Shown here one piece after another: positions 6,779 to 12,091 of a DNA stretch of 12,091 bases (the stretch's first letter is position 1; each line of letters opens with the position of its first letter). The notes beneath the pieces are model-generated. The model searched no databases and was not told where the DNA came from. It saw nothing but the letters and a program-made list of their open reading frames with translations. The position numbers and the translations under genes were made by a program. Source of the DNA: DASPLH01 sp035627675 (GTDB taxonomy: Bacteria > Acidobacteriota > Terriglobia > Terriglobales > Acidobacteriaceae). The stretch covers positions 1-12,091 of the forward strand of contig DASPLH010000162.1 of NCBI GenBank assembly GCA_035627675.1, given 5' to 3'.

Positions 6779-8687
6779 AACTTGCGGCGGACTTGCCGGC
6801 TCGTTGCGCCTGGAGCGTTTCCCCGGCCTGCGGCGCTGTCAGCGCGAAGGAAAGAATCTGCTGTTCGACGTCGGCGTAAACGGCCTCCAGCGACCGGTCA
6901 GTGTCGATCCGGACGAAGCGTTCCACTTCCGCCGACATCGACGAAATGGCGCGCCGGCGGTCTTCCAGGTAGTCGTTTGTGCCTTCGCCCTTGCGGCCAA
7001 ACAGCACTGCGGCGGGCGCGTCGAGAAAGATCACCAGCTCCGGCCTCGGATACGCCTTGCGCAACCACAGCCGGTGCAGCCGCTCGAAGCCGTCCAGGGT
7101 CGCTGCCTGTTGTGGCGTCGTCGCGAAGTCGTAGAGGAAGTGCCGGTCACAGATCACGACGTTGCCGCGCCGGCGATACCAACTGGCCAGAACCTGGCGG
7201 TAGAGCTCTTCCGCAATACGGTTGGCGGTCCGCAGCGCCGCCCATACCCATCCGCGGGCTCGCGGCGCATTCGACGACGTGGTCGAGACCCGCGTGGGCC
7301 GCGCCCGGCGCACTGCCTGCACCAGTCGCGTGGTCGGCAGGAGCACGTTGCTCGACTCGGCGCTCATGCCCATGTAGAGATACCTGGTCTTGAACGGCAG
7401 CGACTTCTCCAGCCGTCGAGCGATCGTCGTCTTCCCCGCTCCGTCGGCGCCCACCAGCGCCACCGAGCAGGACTTGAATGCGCGGGGCCGCCCCGGAGCC
7501 AGCGACGACGACTTGGCCCTGAGTTTCAGGAAGGCGTCCTTGAAGTCGAGCAGGAACGGAAGCGGATCGCGCCACGAGAACAGCGCATCGCGCTTGCGTC
7601 CTCGCCATGACTCGGCCCACTGGCCCAACGTGAGTTCGTTGCGGCGGTAGTAGTAGATAGCCGATTGCAAATCCCGCCGGAAGTAGATCCACTTGGCGCG
7701 TCCGTAGCTCTGCGTGCGCGCCGCCGGAAGCGGCAACCCGGCGTTTTCGCAGTACTTGGTGTAGAGCAACTCGACGCCCCCGGCCTCGGCGATGGCAGAA
7801 CGTCCGGTAGGACGTCCGATGTTCGGCTCGATCACAAAGTAGTCGCCGGTGGACTCGTGGCGCTTCATCTCCACGTAGGCGAGTCCGCGAAAACGCGCGG
7901 CGGCGAACAGACGCAGCGTTTCGGCCAGCACGCGGTCGTCGCGCACCTCTTCCCCCAGGCTGCTGACTCCGGCTTCGGGCGGCCACTGCCGCAACTTGCG
8001 CGCAACAAACGTGACCAGCGGCCGCGACGCGGCGTCGAAGTACGCGTTGCAGGAGTAGAGCTGGCAGTCTCTCCCGGCGATCCACTGCTGGGCGATCAGC
8101 ATGTCGGAGTACGGCGCGACGCGGTCGTAAATCGCGAGCAGTTCCTGCGCCGAACCGGGCCGGTACACCTTCTCGGCGTGCGCCTCCCACTCCGCCGTCC
8201 GAAGCGCCGGTTTCAACATGCATGGATAGTCAAGCGCGGCGGCGGCCTGTTCACAGTCCCGGCGCGAACGCAGCAGAAACGACGGCGGGATCGGGATGCC
8301 GTTCGCCTGCGCGAACCTGGTGAACTGGACTTTGTCCATCAGCATGTCCACCGTCGCATGCGGCGGAAGGTCGATCACGAACTTCCCCGCCAACTCGTCG
8401 CGGTGGCGCGAGACCAGCCACACGCTCATGTCCGTGCAGGGAAACAGCACACGCGGAGTGTGCCAACGCCGTCCGAGCGAGCGAAGCGTCCCGATGAGAC
8501 TGGGGTGGTCCACATCGCACACTGCCCGCTCGGCACAGACATTGGTGCGGAAGCAGGGATGCCGTGCATCGGAAGCCAGGCCGATCACCGGGACGCCGTG
8601 CCCGGCCAGAATGCGCGCCGTCTGGAGACCCGTCATGCAGTCCAGTCCGAGTACGACAGCTTCCGGAAGTGTGGTGGCGATTTTCAT
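6777..8687 (-). CDS. ATP-grasp ligase fused to a thymidylate-kinase-like P-loop kinase
   Basis: 636 residues in two modules. The N-terminal half (about 1-330) is an ATP-grasp enzyme of the PylC / D-aspartate-ligase / carbamoyl-phosphate-synthase-like group: a Rossmann start, VVLGLDCMTGLQTARIL (11-27), MDKVQFTRFAQANGIPIPP (117-135), an ATP-binding Lys in CMLKP (156-160), and the metal-binding residues YVEMK (271-275, Glu273) and IEPNIGRPTG (286-295, Glu287/Asn289). The C-terminal half (about 405-612) is a P-loop kinase: VALVGADGAGKTTIARRL (409-426), CDRHFLYDFATTP (513-525), VIFLDAP (552-558) and a basic lid GRKGEGTNDYLEDRR (564-578), all like thymidylate kinase. ATP-grasp enzymes join a carboxylate to an amine or thiol through an acyl phosphate; neither substrate can be deduced. 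Housekeeping TMP kinase is improbable, given the fusion and location. The ATG at 8687 overlaps the pepM stop as ATGA. The upstream open frame to 9302 is a shadow of pepM. Confidence 0.85.
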   Translation of the reverse strand: MKIATTLPEAVVLGLDCMTGLQTARILAGHGVPVIGLASDARHPCFRTNVCAERAVCDVDHPSLIGTLRSLGRRWHTPRVLFPCTDMSVWLVSRHRDELAGKFVIDLPPHATVDMLMDKVQFTRFAQANGIPIPPSFLLRSRRDCEQAAAALDYPCMLKPALRTAEWEAHAEKVYRPGSAQELLAIYDRVAPYSDMLIAQQWIAGRDCQLYSCNAYFDAASRPLVTFVARKLRQWPPEAGVSSLGEEVRDDRVLAETLRLFAAARFRGLAYVEMKRHESTGDYFVIEPNIGRPTGRSAIAEAGGVELLYTKYCENAGLPLPAARTQSYGRAKWIYFRRDLQSAIYYYRRNELTLGQWAESWRGRKRDALFSWRDPLPFLLDFKDAFLKLRAKSSSLAPGRPRAFKSCSVALVGADGAGKTTIARRLEKSLPFKTRYLYMGMSAESSNVLLPTTRLVQAVRRARPTRVSTTSSNAPRARGWVWAALRTANRIAEELYRQVLASWYRRRGNVVICDRHFLYDFATTPQQAATLDGFERLHRLWLRKAYPRPELVIFLDAPAAVLFGRKGEGTNDYLEDRRRAISSMSAEVERFVRIDTDRSLEAVYADVEQQILSFALTAPQAGETLQAQRAGKSAAS

Positions 8688-9622
8688 GCCGGTATGCGAC
8701 GGCGAGGCGCAACGGCGAAAGCAGCCGCGCTGGATGCCGCGGGAGCGTCCGCGGGAGGCAGGTAGACGGCTTCGGCACGATCCAGTTCGTCCGCCTGCTG
8801 CAACCGGAAGAGTTCCTTCACGGGCGCGATGTTCTTTTCGACCGGCACCAGCGACCGCGAGGCGTAGATGGCGGCAGCAGTCTGCTGCATGGCAGTAACG
8901 CTGGCGCGGATCATGTGGTTTGCCCAGATGACGAGCCGCACGCCGGCCTGCTCGAACTGTTCGACCGGCGTCTGGTAGTACGTCGTGGGAACGATCACCA
9001 CCGGGCACGAGTTCTTCCAGGCGCGCATGAAGTCGAAAATCTGGTCGCCAGTGCTCTTCTTGCTGTGTACCAGGATCGCGTCGGCGCCCGCCTCGCGATA
9101 GGAATGCGCGCGCTCCAGAGCTTCGTTCAGGCCCTGCCCCACGATGAACGCCTCGGTACGCGCAACCACGCAGAAGTCGGGATCCGACTGTGTGTCTTTT
9201 GCCGCCCGTATCTTGCCGCTGAACTCGGCGACGTCGGCGAGCGTCTGGCTCTCGCCATGCAGGAACGAGTTCGTCTTCGGAAACAGCTTGTCTTCGATGC
9301 ACACGGCTGCGACTCCGCGCTGCTCGAGCTTGCGGACGAGCCGGCGCACGTTGTTGAAGTTGCCGTATCCCGTGTCGCCATCGAGCAGGATGGGCACCGT
9401 GCTGGCGTCGCTCATGAACTCGAGCACCTCGAGCACCTGCGTCCAGCTGGCTTCGTTGTTGTCGCGCACGCCCATGGCCGCCGAGATCGCCAGGCCACTG
9501 GCCCAGATTCCCTTGAAGCCCTGTTCCTCGCCGATCCTGGCGCTGATTCCGTCATGCGCCTCGATCAGGAACTCGATTGCGGTGCTGTTCAACAGAGCCC
9601 TGAATTGCTGTGTCTTATTCAT
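8684..9622 (-). CDS. pepM: Phosphoenolpyruvate mutase (phosphonate biosynthesis)
   Basis: 312-residue member of the isocitrate lyase/PEP mutase superfamily. It rearranges phosphoenolpyruvate to phosphonopyruvate, the C-P bond-forming step of nearly all biological phosphonates; cytoplasmic and Mg-dependent. The diagnostic EDK-x5-NS signature is intact as EDKLFPKTNS (110-119). The other active-site positions known from the mussel enzyme appear at a constant offset of four: WASG (40-43), Asp54, DGDTGYGN (81-88, Asp81 and Asp83), Glu110, Asn118, Arg155 in ARTEAF and His186. The catalytic set is therefore complete, and isocitrate lyase, methylisocitrate lyase or oxaloacetate hydrolase are unlikely. 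An Ala-rich C-terminal tail (about 289-312) is unremarkable. The ATG at 9622 has GGAGG five bases upstream. No phosphonopyruvate decarboxylase or aminoethylphosphonate transaminase is in the window, so the fate of its product is open. Confidence 0.95.
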   Translation of the reverse strand: MNKTQQFRALLNSTAIEFLIEAHDGISARIGEEQGFKGIWASGLAISAAMGVRDNNEASWTQVLEVLEFMSDASTVPILLDGDTGYGNFNNVRRLVRKLEQRGVAAVCIEDKLFPKTNSFLHGESQTLADVAEFSGKIRAAKDTQSDPDFCVVARTEAFIVGQGLNEALERAHSYREAGADAILVHSKKSTGDQIFDFMRAWKNSCPVVIVPTTYYQTPVEQFEQAGVRLVIWANHMIRASVTAMQQTAAAIYASRSLVPVEKNIAPVKELFRLQQADELDRAEAVYLPPADAPAASSAAAFAVAPRRRIPA

Positions 9623-9627
9623 GAATG

Positions 9628-9632
9628 CCTCC
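9628..9632 (-). promoter_or_regulatory. Ribosome binding site of pepM
   Basis: GGAGG on the minus strand, five bases before the ATG at 9622, at the end of the 59-base gap after the dehydrogenase gene. Confidence 0.65.
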
Positions 9633-9681
9633 GGCGCGCCGCGCGGGGTGGGTACAACCGTCAGAGGAGTGCACTCGCCTG

Positions 9682-10641
9682 CTAGTCGAGCGCACTGCTC
9701 GCGGCGAGCGTTGCCGACATGCTTGAGTGTTCGAAGGAAGAAATAATCGCGAGTGCCCGGCGTCCGATGTCCCGCTGCGTTTCAAGCGTCTGGGCGCCGA
9801 TGTGCGGGGTCAGCACCACGTTGGGAAGCGAGGCGAGCGGGGATATCTTGCCTTCACCCTCTTCCGCGTGGACGTCCATGCCCGCTCCCTGAAGGTGCGA
9901 CTGGACCAGGGCGTCGTACACGGCGGCTTCGTCCACCACGCCTCCCCGCGAGAGGTTGACCAGGATTGCGCCGCGCTTCATGCGCGCGATAACCGCCGCA
10001 TCGATCAGGTTGCGCGTGGTCGGCAGTAGCGGCACGTGCACGCTGACGAAGTCTGCCTCGCCGATCACCTGCTCGAAGGTCACCAGCTGGATGCCTTTCG
10101 CGGCCAGGGCGGAACTGACCGTGGAATTCATCGCGTCAACGCAGCCCAGCACACGCATACCGAATGCTGCTCCAAGTTGGCCCACGCGCGATCCGATGTT
10201 CCCCGCGCCCACGATGCCGAGTGTCTTGTCGTGCAGCAGCACGCCGCCAAGCTCGTGCTTCGTCCAGTGCCCTTGCCGCAGCTTCGCGTCGGCCTGGCCG
10301 ATGCGGCGGGCGAGGCCGATCATCATTCCAATCGCCAACTCAGCCACGCCGATGGCGGCCGGCTGCGGTATGCGCTCGAGCCGGATGCCGCGCTGGCCTA
10401 CGTATTCCAGATCGATGTTGTCCAGCCCGCAACCGGCGCGCACGATCAGCCCCAGGTTCGGAGCGCCGTGCAGGGTCTCCCGGTCGAGGGTGAGTCCGCT
10501 GCGGAATACGAGGACTTCGCAATCGGCGATGGCGTCGCGCAGCGCGTCAGGCGAGGTGATATGCGCGACGCGAACATCGTGCCGCTCCTGCAATGCAGCG
10601 ATGGCGTCCGGATCGATCGGGCTGGCAATGAGAATTCGCAA
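9682..10641 (-). CDS. D-2-hydroxyacid dehydrogenase, phosphoglycerate-dehydrogenase type, short form
   Basis: 319 residues with a TTG start. It is an NAD(P)-dependent oxidoreductase that interconverts a 2-keto acid and a D-2-hydroxy acid in the cytoplasm. The substrate-side domain includes VRAGCGLDNIDLEYVGQRGI (67-86). The Rossmann motif is GIVGAGNIGSRVGQLGAAFG (142-161), with Asp169 at the end of the second strand favouring NAD. Catalytic residues are Arg232 in VNLSRGGVVDE (228-238), probably Glu261 in DVHAEE, and His280 in LTPHIGAQT (277-285). The HIGAQTLETQ block is like SerA, but the ACT/ASB regulatory domains of full-length SerA are absent. Known options include 3-phosphoglycerate, glyoxylate or hydroxypyruvate. 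Its position just upstream of pepM makes phosphonopyruvate a plausible substrate; that is inference only. A longer frame back to 10779 would overlap the previous gene and adds no family sequence. Confidence 0.92.
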   Translation of the reverse strand: MRILIASPIDPDAIAALQERHDVRVAHITSPDALRDAIADCEVLVFRSGLTLDRETLHGAPNLGLIVRAGCGLDNIDLEYVGQRGIRLERIPQPAAIGVAELAIGMMIGLARRIGQADAKLRQGHWTKHELGGVLLHDKTLGIVGAGNIGSRVGQLGAAFGMRVLGCVDAMNSTVSSALAAKGIQLVTFEQVIGEADFVSVHVPLLPTTRNLIDAAVIARMKRGAILVNLSRGGVVDEAAVYDALVQSHLQGAGMDVHAEEGEGKISPLASLPNVVLTPHIGAQTLETQRDIGRRALAIISSFEHSSMSATLAASSALD

Positions 10642-10649
10642 AGGGGAAT

Positions 10650-10653
10650 CTCC
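10650..10653 (-). promoter_or_regulatory. Ribosome binding site supporting a TTG start for the dehydrogenase
   Basis: GGAG on the minus strand, eight bases before TTG at 10641. The TTG begins the RILIAS strand expected at the N terminus of this family, and no ATG or GTG fits better. The surrounding 85-base gap shows no clear -35/-10 pair or terminator. Confidence 0.55.
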
Positions 10654-10726
10654 AATCCGGCAGATCGGCCCGCCGGCAGTGTCTTGAAAAGTGCTGCGAA
10701 GGATTCGGTGTAGGTGCCTGGCGGGG

Positions 10727-12091
10727 TTACGGAACGAACTTGAACTCGAGCCGTATGGGACTCTCGACCGCTTCTCCATTCGAGGTCGCGGGCTTGTACT
10801 TCCACTGCTTCACGGCGTCCATGGCTGCCTGGGCGAGAACCGGAGGCCCGCTGAGGACCCGGACATCTCCGACCTCGCCGTCTCTGCCCACAACCGCCTC
10901 CAGAACCACGGCTCCCTCGATGCGCGCCGTCTTGGCAATCTGCGGATATCGCGGAGCCGGTTGCTTCAACGCCACCGGCGGCTCCAGCTTGCTGACCGGA
11001 GGAGCCGTGATGATCGCGTCGGGCGATTTCGCCGGCAGGTACAAGCCCGTGATCGGAGCATCCGGACGGGCGGACGCGGCCAGTGACGGCGGCGCCGGCT
11101 CATCTTGCGCAACCTGCTTCGCCGGTGGCGCAGCCGTGCTCGCCGTGTTCGGCGGAAGGTTGATCGTTAATGCAATGGAGTCTGCCGGGATTTCAGCGGC
11201 CGGCTGGGGTGCGCGAGAGCGCGAAACCGTCGCCGGCGCTCTCGTTTGCTTCTGTTCGGAACTCCTGGCGTTGGCGTCACGCTGGGCCTCCACCGCGCCG
11301 GCCGGGGGCGGCGGCGCTTCAGGGGCCGCGGATGTGGACGGTTCCGAGGAACCGAAGATGGGTGCAACGAATCCGGCGACCGCTGCCGGCACCGACTGCA
11401 TACGAGTCACGGCCACCGCCAGCGCGAAGAGAACAATGACGGTCACGGCACAGATTGCGAGAACACGGTAGTTCCACCGGTTCCATGCAGGACGGAAGAC
11501 CGCTGCTGCGTTGGGACGGCGAATCTTCGGTTCGTGCTGATGCTCGACCTGCGCACTCCGCGGCGTGAATGCCGGATGCTGCTGGGCCGCCGGCCTGCCG
11601 AAGTAGTCCAGTGGCGGCGCGGCCACCGGCGGAACCGCCGCTCTCGCGGTTGCAGCCGCGTCCCGGAACCCAATCGCGCTCCGTGCCGATGTCGGCGCAA
11701 CAGGGAGGTGCGGCTGTGACGCAGGAGCGGCAGCGAACTGCGGCGGCGGTACAGGAGCGGCCATGGGCGGCGGTGGTGGCGCAGGAGCGCGGTGCACCGC
11801 CGGGGCCTCGACAGGGCGCGCCGGTGCATGCGGCGGCGGCGCTCCCGCACCACCTTGTCCGCTGGCACTCACCAGCCGGAGATCCTGTTGCACCTCGCGC
11901 AGCACATCGTCGTCAACCTGTGGCTTGCCCATGGCGCATGCAAGCGAAAGGGCATTGAAGCAAATCCGGTTGACCTGGCGTGGTATTCCGCCGCTCTGCG
12001 CCGCGATCGCGTTCATCACGCGCGGCGTGAACAGCGGGCGACCCTCGCATCCGGCGATGAGCAGCCGATGGGAGATGTAGCTGGCGACCTC
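10727..12091 (-). CDS. ExeA/GspA-like AAA+ ATPase fused to a TonB C-terminal domain (5' end outside window)
   Basis: The last 454 residues are visible. Visible residues 1-74 are the end of an AAA+ ATPase: YISHRLLIAGCEGRPLFTP (5-23) and the sensor-2 block SGGIPRQVNRICFNALSLA (33-51), typical of ExeA and of the exosortase-A-associated ATPase (TIGR03015-like). The Walker motifs lie outside the window. A Pro/Ala-rich cytoplasmic linker (about 80-200) has PPPP runs. One membrane helix (about 208-228, core VLAICAVTVIVLFALAVAV) is followed by a second low-complexity linker, expected in the periplasm. The final domain (about 379-454) is TonB-like: PRYPQIAKTARIEGAVVLEA, DGEVGDVRVLSGPP and AAMDAVKQWKYKP. 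This would couple a cytoplasmic ATPase to a periplasmic protein-contact domain across the inner membrane, possibly touching the export channel or cell wall. It ends 85 bases before the dehydrogenase start. Confidence 0.87.
   Translation of the reverse strand, partial: EVASYISHRLLIAGCEGRPLFTPRVMNAIAAQSGGIPRQVNRICFNALSLACAMGKPQVDDDVLREVQQDLRLVSASGQGGAGAPPPHAPARPVEAPAVHRAPAPPPPPMAAPVPPPQFAAAPASQPHLPVAPTSARSAIGFRDAAATARAAVPPVAAPPLDYFGRPAAQQHPAFTPRSAQVEHQHEPKIRRPNAAAVFRPAWNRWNYRVLAICAVTVIVLFALAVAVTRMQSVPAAVAGFVAPIFGSSEPSTSAAPEAPPPPAGAVEAQRDANARSSEQKQTRAPATVSRSRAPQPAAEIPADSIALTINLPPNTASTAAPPAKQVAQDEPAPPSLAASARPDAPITGLYLPAKSPDAIITAPPVSKLEPPVALKQPAPRYPQIAKTARIEGAVVLEAVVGRDGEVGDVRVLSGPPVLAQAAMDAVKQWKYKPATSNGEAVESPIRLEFKFVP

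Noticed and set aside
8688..9302. Upstream extension of the ATP-grasp/kinase frame to a possible start at 9302
   Set aside because: The extra 205 codons are out-of-frame pepM sequence without domain similarity, and the ATGA junction at 8687 gives a natural start.
8684..9622. Isocitrate/methylisocitrate lyase or oxaloacetate hydrolase as an alternative for the pepM product
   Set aside because: Those enzymes lack EDK-x5-NS and carry a KKCGH-type catalytic Cys motif, absent here. The mutase active-site residues are all present.
9632..9676. Two 10-base perfect palindromes (CGGCGCGCCG at 9632-9641, GAGTGCACTC at 9667-9676) between the dehydrogenase gene and pepM
   Set aside because: Short GC-rich palindromes are expected by chance here. 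There is no T-tract for a terminator, no spaced half-sites of an operator, and no second copy was noticed.
10642..10726. Possible terminator or promoter in the 85-base gap
   Set aside because: Only a weak 5-base stem (CCGGC/GCCGG) without a T-run is present, and no recognisable -35/-10 pair. The region is left unassigned.
10642..10779. Longer dehydrogenase start near 10779
   Set aside because: It would overlap the end of the TonB-domain gene and add a Ser/Arg-rich segment foreign to the family. TTG 10641 has a ribosome site and begins the first beta strand.
11560..11880. GC-rich, repeat-like stretch
   Set aside because: It encodes the Pro/Ala-rich linker of the ATPase-TonB protein in frame. 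The apparent repeats are codon-level low complexity, not a DNA repeat or mobile element.

Overview
The window is a dense, GC-rich stretch in which all ten genes lie on the minus strand, so transcription runs from high to low coordinates. Spacing is operon-like: three ATGA start/stop overlaps, several gaps of 2-26 bases, and larger gaps of 59 and 85 bases only around the dehydrogenase gene. No stretch over 300 bases lacks a gene. I see no tRNA, rRNA, CRISPR array, insertion sequence or convincing terminator. The Wza/Wzc-type export genes, the TonB C-terminal domain and the inner-membrane ligase point to a diderm (Gram-negative type) bacterium. Base composition and domain fusions would fit Acidobacteriota, but that is a low-confidence guess.

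Layout in transcription order: (1) 12091-10727, the 3' part of an ExeA/GspA-like AAA+ ATPase fused through a Pro/Ala-rich linker and one membrane helix to a periplasmic TonB C-terminal domain. (2) 10641-9682, a D-2-hydroxyacid (phosphoglycerate-type) dehydrogenase with a TTG start. (3) 9622-8684, phosphoenolpyruvate mutase (pepM) with its full signature. (4) 8687-6777, an ATP-grasp ligase fused to a thymidylate-kinase-like P-loop domain. (5) 6767-6039, a Wza-type polysaccharide export protein. (6) 6016-4415, a Wzz/Wzc-type chain-length protein. (7) 4418-3663, a CpsD/CapB-type partner whose nucleotide-binding motifs are eroded. (8) 3660-2497, an HPr-kinase-like P-loop protein. (9) 2470-932, an O-antigen ligase/polymerase. 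(10) 935-1, a GT4 glycosyltransferase that runs off the window.

Genes 5-10 form an exopolysaccharide assembly, polymerisation and export module. The ATPase, ligase and glycosyltransferase resemble exosortase-A-associated polysaccharide loci, but no exosortase is visible here. Genes 2-4 sit upstream on the same strand and look like a small-molecule module. PepM makes phosphonopyruvate, the committed step to C-P compounds, yet the usual decarboxylase and aminotransferase are absent; a dehydrogenase and an ATP-grasp/kinase fusion are there instead. My main hypothesis is a non-canonical phosphonate branch, perhaps by way of phosphonolactate, whose product decorates the polysaccharide or is made alongside it. 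A second notable point is the pairing of a catalytically degenerate tyrosine-kinase-like protein with an HprK-like kinase.
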